NCBI GenBank assembly: GCA_934294885.1
Contig: CAKRAK010000035.1
Coordinates: 1 to 13,655, forward strand
From: an uncultured Lachnospiraceae bacterium
GTDB taxonomy: Bacteria; Bacillota; Clostridia; Lachnospirales; Lachnospiraceae
Reading direction: 5' to 3'
Length of the DNA stretch: 13,655 bases
Under the pieces are notes generated by a model. It did no database searches. It was given only the letters and a program-made list of their open reading frames with translations, and had not been told where the DNA came from. The position numbers were made by a program, and so were the translations under genes. Below, one piece after another: positions 6,372 through 13,442 of the stretch (the first letter of the stretch is position 1; every line of letters begins with the position of its first letter).

Positions 6372-7088
6372 ATGAATTACAACGAAAAGTATGAATTGAT
6401 TGATTTGTCACAGGAAATTTATCAGGGGATGCCGGTATTTGGTATGCATCAGAAAACCTTTATTATGACAAACCAGACCCATGAGGAAAATATGAAGCAG
6501 ACAGGTTCCAAAACTCTCGGATTCAGTGCGCGTAATCTTTTGATCAGCGAACATGGACCTACACATTCAGATGCTGTATGGGAGTACAATCCAGAAGGAC
6601 CGACCATCGATAAGATGGACATGAAACTGTTTTATGGAAGTGCGATTTGTGTTGATCTCACACACATCCGCTATCCGGATTATATTGAAGCAAAGGATTT
6701 GGAGGAAGCGGTTGAAAAGGCAGGATTGACAGTGGAAAAAGGCGATATTTTCCTGATGTATACAGGGCATTATAATCGTACCTATGCAAAAGGTGATATC
6801 GAGGGATATCAGAATTATTATACCGGTCTTTCATATGAGGCTGCAGAGTGGCTTGCCAAAAAAGGTGTTGTCAATATTGGTGTTGATTCCTCTGCCATTG
6901 ATCAGACACCAGATGATCTTGATTTTTCCGGTCATCTGGTATGTGGAAAATATGGTATGACCAACACAGAAAATTTGAGAAATCTAGATCTTGTTGCAGG
7001 AAAAAGATTCTTTTATATGGGATTGCCACTTAGAATTCGTGATGGCAGTGGTTCTCCGGTACGCGCAGTTGCATTAGTAGAAAAGTAA
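6372..7088 (+). CDS. cyclase-family metal-dependent hydrolase (KynB/isatin hydrolase fold)
   Basis: A 238-residue member of PF04199, whose known enzymes include bacterial kynurenine formamidase and isatin hydrolase, metal-dependent hydrolases of amides or lactams. The N-terminus DLSQEIYQGMPVFG (11-24) is typical. The metal motif is HGPTHSD at 61-67 (H61, H65, D67). The C-terminal part keeps GVDSSAID (170-177), H188 and the ENLRNLDLV segment with E200. The family motif HxGTHxDxPxH is altered: G to P63, P to V69, and the last His to E71. A ring-opening or deformylating step on the product of the neighbouring Ade-like enzyme is plausible but is inference. The ribosome binding site is GGAG just upstream. 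The first permease gene begins 13 bp after it. Confidence 0.8.
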   Translation: MNYNEKYELIDLSQEIYQGMPVFGMHQKTFIMTNQTHEENMKQTGSKTLGFSARNLLISEHGPTHSDAVWEYNPEGPTIDKMDMKLFYGSAICVDLTHIRYPDYIEAKDLEEAVEKAGLTVEKGDIFLMYTGHYNRTYAKGDIEGYQNYYTGLSYEAAEWLAKKGVVNIGVDSSAIDQTPDDLDFSGHLVCGKYGMTNTENLRNLDLVAGKRFFYMGLPLRIRDGSGSPVRAVALVEK

Positions 7089-7101
7089 AGGCGGGATTTT
7101 T

Positions 7102-8007
7102 ATGAATTTTCTTGGTTTTTTACAGTCGTTATTAGGAGGGATTGGAACAGGAACCATTTATGCACTTCTTGGACTTTCCTGTTCTCTGATTTTAGGAAGG
7201 CTGCAGATTTGCTCGGTTGTGCATGGTGATTTGACAATTTTAGCAGGATATCTGTGTTATCAGGCATTTCGAATGTTTGGGATTGACCCGTTCATTACCT
7301 TGATCGTATTAATTCCACTCTTTTTCCTTATCGGATACTGGATACAGAATATTTTTATGAAACCATTTATGAAGCTGGAAACATGGAAAGGACGCTATGA
7401 AGGACAGGTTATGGTTTCATGGGGAATTGGTATGTGTATTATGGCTGTTGAATATTTCCTTTTTTCCGGTACCTATAAGACATTAAATGTTCCTTATCGA
7501 AATGCTACTGTTAATATTGGCAGTATTGCGATTCCCGTTGTACATATCATAGCGTTTATTCTTACTATTGTGTTGATTGCAGCAGTGGAATTGATATTAA
7601 AAAAGACAAATCTGGGAATCCGTATCCGTGCCTGCAGTTCTGATACTACAACAGCAAAACTTACTGGAATTCCTGTAAACCGGATTTGTGCAATTACATT
7701 TGGTATTTCTAGTTCGTTGGCGGCTGTGGCCGGTGTTATTTATGCATTGACCAACTCTCTTAGTCCGGCAGAAGGGTTTGATCTGACGTTTTTGGGATGG
7801 GTTGCTGTAATTCTGGGAACTATGGGAAATCTCAAAGGAGCGGTGGCCGCAGGAATCCTCATGGGGATTGTACAGGCAATGACCATTTATTTCTGGATTC
7901 CGAACCTGGCAACAGCAATGATTTATATTGTTTTGTTAATTATTCTTGTAGCTAAGCCAAATGGTTTGTTTTACCGCAAAAAGAATGAGAGGGGGCAGGC
8001 TGCATGA
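7102..8007 (+). CDS. HAAT-type ABC transporter permease 1 (LivH-like)
   Basis: A 301-residue polytopic membrane protein of the LivH/UrtB type. The N-terminal segment GIGTGTIYALLGLSCSLILG is typical of the family, and VVHGDLTILAGYL occupies the place of the conserved AHGEL segment. The cytoplasmic coupling loop contains RIRACSSDTTTAKLTGIPVN. Together with the next three genes it forms a complete importer core. It overlaps the next gene by 4 bp (ATGA at 8004-8007), so translation is coupled. The substrate class in this family covers branched-chain amino acids, urea, short amides and other small nitrogen compounds. The upstream catabolic genes favour a nitrogen heterocycle or amide over leucine, which is inference. 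Confidence 0.88.
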   Translation: MNFLGFLQSLLGGIGTGTIYALLGLSCSLILGRLQICSVVHGDLTILAGYLCYQAFRMFGIDPFITLIVLIPLFFLIGYWIQNIFMKPFMKLETWKGRYEGQVMVSWGIGMCIMAVEYFLFSGTYKTLNVPYRNATVNIGSIAIPVVHIIAFILTIVLIAAVELILKKTNLGIRIRACSSDTTTAKLTGIPVNRICAITFGISSSLAAVAGVIYALTNSLSPAEGFDLTFLGWVAVILGTMGNLKGAVAAGILMGIVQAMTIYFWIPNLATAMIYIVLLIILVAKPNGLFYRKKNERGQAA

Positions 8008-9002
8008 AAGCAAAAAAATTGATTCTCAGCCTTATTGGCGGAGCCATTTTAATGGCTGCTTATCTGGCATATTTTCATGCCAGTAATCAATCGTATCTGT
8101 CCAGTTTTATTGTATATATCTGTTTGTTTCTGATTGCAGGTCAGGGATGGAATTTGTTAGGCGGATATATCGGAGAAGTATCGTTTGGACATGCTGTATT
8201 TTTTGGTATAGGAGCTTATGCGGTTGCCCTTCCGGGAGGTTATAACATTGATCTGCCGCTGCCGCTTTTGGTGATTCTTGGTGTTATCATTGCTGGTTTG
8301 TTTGCATGGATAATTTCTTATCCACTATTACGAATCAAAGGCTTGTCATTTTTGATTGGAACGTTTGGGCTCGGTGTTATATTTTTAAATGTTTTTAAAT
8401 CCAGTCAGTTTTTATTTGCCAGCAAAGGTGTGTTTGTGAAATTTGTATCACCGGAGCTTTTGTATCCGCTCATTGTTCTTTTGACAATCCTGACAGTAAT
8501 CGGTGTTGCCTTATTGGTGAAAAGTCCGTTAGGTCTTAGTTTTAAAGCAGTTCGTGATGTGCCGGAAGCAGCAGAGATGATTGGCATTAATCTGTATCGC
8601 ACAAAGACAAAAGCACTGGTAATTGGAGCTATGATAACAGGACTTGCGGGGGCGCTGTATGCGCTCTATGAGATGCATATTACACCAACAGCAACCTTTG
8701 ATACAGCAATCAGTAATGATATTTTACTGGGGGCATACGTTGGTGGCTGTGGAACTGTAATGGGACCGGTGATTGGCGGTGCTATATTGATTATTGTTCA
8801 GGAAACAGCAAGAAGTATGATTACAGTAAGTGGTGGACACAATCTGGTACTTGGACTCATTTTGATTCTTGTTATGATGTTGATGAAACAGGGTATCTGG
8901 GTTGGCATCTGTCAGGTGACAGATAAATTGTTAATCCGTATACGGAATAAAAAAGAAAAAAAGGATGAAAATACGCACAAAGAAGCGGAGGTGGTTGAAT
9001 GA
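8004..9002 (+). CDS. HAAT-type ABC transporter permease 2 (LivM-like)
   Basis: A 332-residue polytopic membrane protein of the LivM/UrtC type. GQGWNLLGGYIGEVSFGHAV (about residues 46-65) is the family signature, and the coupling loop carries RDVPEAAEMIGINLYRTK. GLAGALYALYEMHITP follows in the next membrane segment. The C-terminal tail is short and strongly charged (Lys/Glu rich), presumably cytoplasmic. It overlaps both neighbours by ATGA junctions (8004-8007 and 8999-9002), giving fixed stoichiometry with the other permease and the ATPase. Confidence 0.88.
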   Translation: MKAKKLILSLIGGAILMAAYLAYFHASNQSYLSSFIVYICLFLIAGQGWNLLGGYIGEVSFGHAVFFGIGAYAVALPGGYNIDLPLPLLVILGVIIAGLFAWIISYPLLRIKGLSFLIGTFGLGVIFLNVFKSSQFLFASKGVFVKFVSPELLYPLIVLLTILTVIGVALLVKSPLGLSFKAVRDVPEAAEMIGINLYRTKTKALVIGAMITGLAGALYALYEMHITPTATFDTAISNDILLGAYVGGCGTVMGPVIGGAILIIVQETARSMITVSGGHNLVLGLILILVMMLMKQGIWVGICQVTDKLLIRIRNKKEKKDENTHKEAEVVE

Positions 9003-9724
9003 ATGAACCTATCTTGGAGATGAAACATCTGACTATGGGATTTGGGGGACTTGAGTTATTTTCTGATATTAATATATCGGTAAAAAAAGGAGAAGTCCTT
9101 GGAATCATAGGAACGAATGGATCAGGAAAAACAACGTTATTTAACATTATCTGTGGAATTTATCGTGCGTTAAGTGGAAGCGTTCTTTATAAAGGAATGA
9201 ACATTTCCGGTGTTGCACCACATAAAATTGCCAAAATGGGAATTGGCCGTTGTTTTCAGATGGTTGCACCATTTGAAAGCATGACACCTTTAGAAAATAT
9301 TAAGGTTGCCCGCGCGAATGCGGGACGGAGTGGAAAAGGAGTAAAATTGTCCTTTGATGAGATTCTGTCATTGACGCATTTGGATGCAGTAAAAGATATA
9401 ACAACAAATAATCTTTCATTGCCAGATAAAAAAAACGTGGAAATTGCCCGTGCTCTGGCGTGCAATCCGGAAATTATATTATTTGACGAAGTATCCTGCG
9501 GTCTGTCCGGAGAAGAAATTCGGGAAAGGATGAAGTTAATGAAGAAACTGGCAGATCAGGGAATTACGATTATTGTCATTGAACACATTATGATGTTCAT
9601 AAAGGAAATTTGTGACCGGGTTGTTGTTCTTCATGCCGGTGAACTGATTGCTCAGGGAACGCCTGCGGAGGTAATTGCAGATCCTAAGGTAATAGATGCT
9701 TATCTGGGAGGTGGAAGAATATGA
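8999..9724 (+). CDS. ABC transporter ATPase 1 (LivG-like)
   Basis: A 241-residue nucleotide-binding subunit. Walker A is GTNGSGKT (38-45), the Q-loop glutamine is Q87, Walker B is IILFDE (159-164) with catalytic E164, and the switch histidine is H196 (IEHIM). The ABC signature is unusual: the LSGGQ position reads LSLPDKK (139-145), without the glycine pair or glutamine. I recall LPxxKR-like versions with DEVxAGL Walker B regions in a subset of LivG proteins, so this is probably a clade feature and not a defect. It overlaps LivM and LivF by 4 bp each and would form a heterodimer with the next ATPase. Confidence 0.88.
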   Translation: MNEPILEMKHLTMGFGGLELFSDINISVKKGEVLGIIGTNGSGKTTLFNIICGIYRALSGSVLYKGMNISGVAPHKIAKMGIGRCFQMVAPFESMTPLENIKVARANAGRSGKGVKLSFDEILSLTHLDAVKDITTNNLSLPDKKNVEIARALACNPEIILFDEVSCGLSGEEIRERMKLMKKLADQGITIIVIEHIMMFIKEICDRVVVLHAGELIAQGTPAEVIADPKVIDAYLGGGRI

Positions 9725-10437
9725 GTTATTTTGAATATAACGATGTATATGCTGGTTATTCAAAAGAGATGAATGTATTGCAAGGAATTAATTTCTCTTT
9801 GGAGCGGGACAGCCGGGTGGCACTTATCGGTGCGAATGGGGCAGGAAAGAGCACGATTATGAAGACAATTTCGGGGCTGGTGCCCTTGCAGAAGGGGAGT
9901 ATTGTATTTGATGGTGAGCGTCTGGATGGTTTGTCCCCGCATAAGATTGTGGAGCGTGGGGTAATCCAGGTACCAGAAGAAGGAGGAACATTTCCGAATC
10001 TTACAATTGAGGAAAATCTAATGATTTCCTGTGTTAGTAAAAAAGCGAAGGAAAATGCTTCAAAGAATTTATCACTTGTTTACGATATGTTTGAGCCACT
10101 GGCGATTAAATCAGCCTTGCTGGCTGGCTCCCTTAGTGGCGGACAGCGGAAAATGTTGAGCATTGGTAAAGCGATTATGGAAGAGCCGGCTCTGCTTCTT
10201 TTAGATGACATATCGATGGGACTGGCGCCGAAGGTTGTGCAGGAATTGTATGGTTCCCTTAAACGTCTTGTGGATCGCCTGAACAAACCGGTTCTGGTCG
10301 TTGAGCAGATTATGGAGATTGCCCTGCAGTTTGCGGATTATGGTCATGTGGTTCAACAGGGACGGATTGTAATGTCAGGAACCTCTAAGGAGCTTCTTAA
10401 CTCAGAGAGGGTAAAAAGCTCCTACATAGGTGGATAA
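9721..10437 (+). CDS. ABC transporter ATPase 2 (LivF-like)
   Basis: A 238-residue nucleotide-binding subunit, the partner of the LivG-like ATPase. Walker A is GANGAGKST (38-46 region) and the signature is a canonical LSGGQ (138-142). Walker B reads LLLLDD (D162, D163), so the catalytic glutamate is aspartate. The switch residue is Q196 (VVEQIM); Gln there is usual for LivF. The FPNLTIEENL segment is typical LivF. In the heterodimer its weak Walker B pairs with the atypical signature of LivG. The start overlaps the previous stop (ATGA, 9721-9724). An 84-bp gap with a hairpin follows. Confidence 0.88.
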   Translation: MSYFEYNDVYAGYSKEMNVLQGINFSLERDSRVALIGANGAGKSTIMKTISGLVPLQKGSIVFDGERLDGLSPHKIVERGVIQVPEEGGTFPNLTIEENLMISCVSKKAKENASKNLSLVYDMFEPLAIKSALLAGSLSGGQRKMLSIGKAIMEEPALLLLDDISMGLAPKVVQELYGSLKRLVDRLNKPVLVVEQIMEIALQFADYGHVVQQGRIVMSGTSKELLNSERVKSSYIGG

Positions 10438-10443
10438 AAAGAG

Positions 10444-10484
10444 AAAAATCCCTCATATCCTTAGTAAAGGTTGTGTGGATTTTT
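10444..10484 (+). terminator. intra-operon hairpin before the binding-protein gene
   Basis: AAAAATCC (10444-10451) and GGATTTTT (10477-10484) pair perfectly. An inner CCTT/AAGG stem (10459-10462 / 10467-10470) has an AGTA loop, with mismatches between the two stems. The right arm ends in five T residues. Its position between transporter core and binding protein suggests partial termination or 3'-end protection that sets different expression levels. No convincing promoter was seen between it and 10522. Confidence 0.55.
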
Positions 10485-10521
10485 ATAGAAACATAGTTTT
10501 ACAGTAAAGGAGGAACTTATT

Positions 10522-11820
10522 ATGAAACTACGAAAAATAGGAAAGAAATTAGTCAGTGCTGCATTGGTGGTGGCCCTTGGTATGAGTCTCACCGCCTGTG
10601 GATCTTCATCTTCTGATGGTGAAAAAACAGGTAATGAGGGTGGAAAACTTATCATTGGTGGTACATATACTTTGAGTGGAACTTGTGCCCATGCGGGACA
10701 AAATACACTGAAGGGAGCAAAAGCCGCGGTAGAATACATCAATAAAAATGGTGGTGTCAACGGAAAAAAAGTCGAGTTAAAATATTATGATGATGAATTT
10801 GATGAAAGTAAGATACCTACGCTGTATGAAAAACTAATCAGTGATGATAAAGTGGATCTTTTAACCTCGCCATATACCTCACCATTTTTGGCAGCAGCTC
10901 CAATTGCAGCAAAACATAATAAAGAGATGTTTTGTATTGCAGCAGACAGTTATACAGCGAATGAGCAGTATGGAAAATTGATTGCCAATCCACAGATGGA
11001 TGAATCATGGAAAGGCGGCGGATGGTGGAAAGATGTTTTTGAATATTTAAAGAGTAATTATAGTAAATATAAAACATCCGGTCAAAAGACAGTAGCAATT
11101 CTGAATCTTGAGACGACATATGGTCATGAAGTAAGCGAATCTGTCGGTAGATTTTTAAAGGAAAACGGATTTAAAGTTGTCTATGAAGAATTTTTTGATC
11201 CTGGCAACAGCGATTGGACAGCAACTGTGCAGAAAGTGAAGAACTTAAATCCTGATATCCTGTTTGCACCTCAGTATTTTGAAGATAGTGTCAGCCTTGT
11301 ACAGAAATGTAAAGAGATGAATTGTTATGCCCCAATTATGGTAATTGAGGGAATGAGCTGGGATCCAATTTCATGGCCAAATACAGAACTTGGTGGTTTG
11401 GAGCCATCGACTGCTAAATTGCCATTTCTTGGTTATTCAATTTATAAGGCAAAGTACGAATCGGCATCCAAAGATTATCTGGCAGATTATTGTAAAAAGG
11501 AATTTAATTCAATTCCAAGTAATGATGTAATCTGTGGTTTTATGGCAGTAGAACTTGCTTGTGAAGCAGCAAAGAAAGCAAATTCAACAGAAACCGATGC
11601 TCTTCAGGAAGCATTATCAAACAATACATTTAATCTGGCAGGTTATCCTTATAAGATGAATGAAAGTGGTGGTAATGGTGCAGATTTCGACTGGGGATGT
11701 GGACAGTTTCAGCCAAAAGATTTATCCAAGGCAGATGCATCTGGCGATGACTGGGTAACGTTATGGCCGGAAAAATATGCAACATCTTCTGAGGCAATTA
11801 CATTTGAGGGATGGAAGTAA
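10522..11820 (+). CDS. substrate-binding lipoprotein of the HAAT ABC importer
   Basis: A 432-residue type-I periplasmic-binding-fold protein (LivK/AmiC/urea-binding class). A positively charged N-terminus and hydrophobic segment lead to lipobox LTAC with lipidated C26, then a Ser-rich linker. The mature domain begins with LIIGGTYTLSGTCAHAGQNT and GAKAAVEYINKNGGVNGKKV, both typical of the family. It would sit on the outer face of the membrane and deliver the ligand to the permease pair upstream. The AAAGGAGG site (10506-10513), 8 nt before the ATG, is the strongest in the window, which fits the high expression expected of a binding protein. The ligand cannot be predicted. Confidence 0.9.
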   Translation: MKLRKIGKKLVSAALVVALGMSLTACGSSSSDGEKTGNEGGKLIIGGTYTLSGTCAHAGQNTLKGAKAAVEYINKNGGVNGKKVELKYYDDEFDESKIPTLYEKLISDDKVDLLTSPYTSPFLAAAPIAAKHNKEMFCIAADSYTANEQYGKLIANPQMDESWKGGGWWKDVFEYLKSNYSKYKTSGQKTVAILNLETTYGHEVSESVGRFLKENGFKVVYEEFFDPGNSDWTATVQKVKNLNPDILFAPQYFEDSVSLVQKCKEMNCYAPIMVIEGMSWDPISWPNTELGGLEPSTAKLPFLGYSIYKAKYESASKDYLADYCKKEFNSIPSNDVICGFMAVELACEAAKKANSTETDALQEALSNNTFNLAGYPYKMNESGGNGADFDWGCGQFQPKDLSKADASGDDWVTLWPEKYATSSEAITFEGWK

Positions 11821-11845
11821 TTGCCATCCGGAAAGAAGGGAAGAC

Positions 11846-12484
11846 ATGAAAAATTATGTAATTACAATTGCCAGAGGTTTTGGCAGTGGTGGTAAAGAAA
11901 TCGGGAATGAAGTTGCCAAACGGCTCGGGATACCTTGTTATGAAAAGCGGATATTAAAAATGGCGTCTGAATTCAGCGGTTTGAATGAAAAACTATTTTT
12001 TGATATTGATGAAAGATTGAGAGGGTCTTATCTGCACAAAAAAATGAAAGGAATGCTCGATTATTCTGCTGTGCCAGATCCAGCCAGTAAAGATTTTGTG
12101 TCGGACGAATCGATCTATCAGCTGCAGGCTTATATTATAAGAGATCTGGCAAACTTTGAGTCGTGTGTTATCGTAGGGAAATGTGCCAATAAGATACTTG
12201 AACAGTGGCCTAATGTTATCAGTATTTATATTGAAGCTCCGAGAGAAAAATGCCGGCAGTCCATTATGGAGAAAATGCAGGTTTCGGAAAAGGAAGCAGA
12301 TCGTCTAATAACAAAAACAGATAAGTATCGTGCAGAATATTATAAATACTATACCGGTGGAGATTACTGGACGAATCCGATAAGTTATGATCTTACGATC
12401 AACACTGGGCGGGTAGGGCGCGATAAAGCAGTCGATCTTATAATTGATTACCTGAAAATGCGCTTTGGTGACAAACCAAAATAA
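11846..12484 (+). CDS. cytidylate-kinase-like P-loop protein
   Basis: A 212-residue protein of the cytidylate kinase-like family (PF13189). It starts with VITIARGFGSGGKEIGNEVA, where the P-loop G-x4-GK is followed by Glu and not Ser/Thr, as is common in this family. IVGKCANKIL (the family's VGRCAD-like segment) and a nucleotide-kinase lid-like region, EAPREKCRQSIMEKMQVSEK, follow. The open frame extends to 11777, but ATG 11846 is chosen: it follows an AGAAGGGAAG site and begins at the conserved domain, and the longer form would overlap the binding-protein gene. It lies 25 bp after that gene and is probably co-transcribed. The family's natural substrate is unknown to me. A link to transport or nucleobase salvage is inference. 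Confidence 0.82.
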   Translation: MKNYVITIARGFGSGGKEIGNEVAKRLGIPCYEKRILKMASEFSGLNEKLFFDIDERLRGSYLHKKMKGMLDYSAVPDPASKDFVSDESIYQLQAYIIRDLANFESCVIVGKCANKILEQWPNVISIYIEAPREKCRQSIMEKMQVSEKEADRLITKTDKYRAEYYKYYTGGDYWTNPISYDLTINTGRVGRDKAVDLIIDYLKMRFGDKPK

Positions 12485-12489
12485 ACAAC

Positions 12490-12525
12490 TCTACGTTCCG
12501 TAGATTGCCCCTCCTACTTCGTAGG
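12490..12525. repeat. two tandem CTAC/GTAG dyads
   Basis: TCTACG-TTC-CGTAGA (12490-12504) and CCTAC-TTC-GTAGG (12513-12525) are perfect inverted repeats that share the core CTAC...TTC...GTAG, with centres 22 bp apart. Neither has a T-run, so they are not a standard terminator. As DNA they could be paired operator sites; as RNA, two short UUC-loop hairpins. They flank the -35 of the candidate promoter at 12505-12533. Confidence 0.6.
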
Positions 12526-12533
12526 TTTAGAAT
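12505..12533 (+). promoter_or_regulatory. candidate promoter before the methyltransferase remnant
   Basis: TTGCCC (12505-12510, 4/6) and TAGAAT (12528-12533, 5/6) are spaced by 17 bp. The second CTAC/GTAG dyad lies within the spacer and the first ends directly before the -35. A strong ribosome binding site and a start codon follow. The moderate -35 match keeps confidence low. Confidence 0.35.
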
Positions 12534-12565
12534 GAAAATAAAAAAACTAGGAGGGAATCTGATTT

Positions 12566-12763
12566 ATGGACAATATGACGGCGAAAGTAAGTTGTTTTGC
12601 AAGGGCGTATCATCACAAGAATAATTCCGTACACATATTTAATGATGGTGCTGCGGAAGCTATTTTAGGAAAGGATTATGAAGAAATTTCGAAAAGCATG
12701 ATAGATGGACTTCCTTTTTTCTTCCCTGCAATCTTGCCGAAATCTCATGGAAAAATAAACTAA
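12566..12763 (+). pseudogene. truncated SAM-dependent methyltransferase (leucine carboxyl methyltransferase type)
   Basis: A 65-codon reading frame beginning MTAKVSCFARAYHHKNNS from residue 4, which I recognise as the N-terminus of class I SAM-dependent methyltransferases of the LCM/PpmC-like group common in clostridia. Such enzymes are usually well over 200 residues. The match fades after FFFPAI (about residue 56), and the frame stops at 12761-12763, before any SAM-binding motif. The AGGAGGG site (12549-12555) is intact, so a short peptide may still be made. IS110-like sequence begins within about 10 bp of the stop, which suggests truncation by insertion followed by deletion. Family assignment is from memory of the N-terminal pattern. 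Confidence 0.6.
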
Positions 12764-12960
12764 TCAAGGCCGGATGCTTGCCATCAAAGGTATAGGAGTG
12801 ATCACGGTGGCTGAATTTCTGGCTGAAGTGGGCGATGTAAGGCGTTTCGAATCACCCAGACAATACAAAAGCTGGAAGGAACAGAAGAATTTCATAAACA
12901 TAGAGAGCTAAGTCAGATTTATTTCCATCAGAGCAGAGACTCAGCGTAGGAGTTGATGTC
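12764..12960 (+). mobile_element. IS110-family transposase remnant (C-terminal domain)
   Basis: From 12774 the frame reads MLAIKGIGVITVAEFLAEVG then DVRRFESPRQ. This is the helix-hairpin-helix start of the transposase_20 domain in IS110-type transposases, which run (I/L)KGIG...T...FLAEVGD..RF. After RQ, one missing A in an A-run near 12862 puts the expected continuation IQKL into the next frame, and the original frame stops at 12909-12911. Further right, similarity can only be guessed. The N-terminal DEDD catalytic part is absent, so this is a dead fragment. No target duplication or IS end is identifiable. Confidence 0.6.
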
Positions 12961-13148
12961 CCTTTATGGATAAGCAGAACGAAGGAATTAAGGATCCTGA
13001 AGTAAAGGAGACGCCTTATGACATGGGAGGTTAGGCTACTGTAAGGAGTTGGGGAAAGAAAGGCCGAACATAACAGAATAAGACGACGTCTTGATGATGT
13101 TGCAGGACAAAATGGAAGTTTAGTCATGTATAACATGAAATAGGCAGG
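12961..13148. other. no gene recognised
   Basis: All frames are broken by stops within short distances. The stretch may include the decayed 3' part of the IS110-like transposase gene and its end, but I could not align it with confidence. A frame open over about 13042-13140 (…RRRLDDVAGQNG…) has no start signal and no recognisable family. Confidence 0.4.
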
Positions 13149-13189
13149 GACTCTTGGCTCATTTATTTGAGCCTTGAGTCTTTTGTTGT
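13149..13189 (+). terminator. intrinsic terminator
   Basis: GGCTCA (13156-13161) pairs with TGAGCC (13168-13173) around a 6-nt loop. An outer GACTC (13149-13153) pairs with GAGTC (13176-13180), separated from the inner stem by a symmetric TT/TT internal loop. TTTT (13181-13184) and more T-rich sequence follow. It may have served the inserted element or the gene it interrupted. Confidence 0.7.
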
Positions 13190-13277
13190 TTTTGGAGAGA
13201 AAGATGATAGTTATCGTTTGTTTGGATAATAAAAAGGCATGATGTTTAATCATAGGTGGCAGAGCAGAGATCAGGCA

Positions 13278-13442
13278 GTGACAGACAGAATTCAGAAAAT
13301 CTGATACGGGCTTTAAACGAAGATATTTTGCCTAGCAATAAGAATTTAGTGTATTTATATGATTTACTAATGGCATAGGAAAGTGCAGGCACTGTTGCCA
13401 TTGATGGACGCTGGGAAATCGTCTTATAGTTTTCATAGATGA
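13278..13442 (+). pseudogene. decayed P-loop NTPase, possibly KAP-type
   Basis: Protein-like sequence is spread over several frames. VTDRIQKI (13278-13301) ends at a TGA. ALNEDILPSNKNLVYLYDLL begins at 13310 in another frame and stops at TAG 13376-13378. The same frame continues ESAGTVAIDGRW (13379-13414), and the neighbouring frame then gives GKSS at 13413-13424. NxxLVYLYDLL...ESAGTVAIDGRWG(x)GK(S/T) resembles the start of the KAP P-loop domain, where an AIDGxWGxGKT Walker A follows a short helix. If this is right, at least two frameshifts and several stops make it a relic. No ribosome binding site or start codon was found. Similarity is judged by eye only. Confidence 0.35.

Noticed and set aside
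366..11820. Minus-strand and alternate-frame open frames of 60-144 codons inside the main genes
   Set aside because: They are fully overlapped by + strand genes with clear families. They are rich in residues expected from antisense reading, and they lack ribosome binding sites.
11777..11845. Upstream ATG of the cytidylate-kinase-like gene overlapping the binding-protein gene
   Set aside because: The extra 23 residues overlap the binding-protein coding sequence, have no ribosome binding site and lie outside the conserved domain.
12490..12525. Terminator after the cytidylate-kinase-like gene
   Set aside because: The dyads have short stems and no T-run; the bases after the second arm are TTTAGAATG, which fits a -10 better than a terminator tail.
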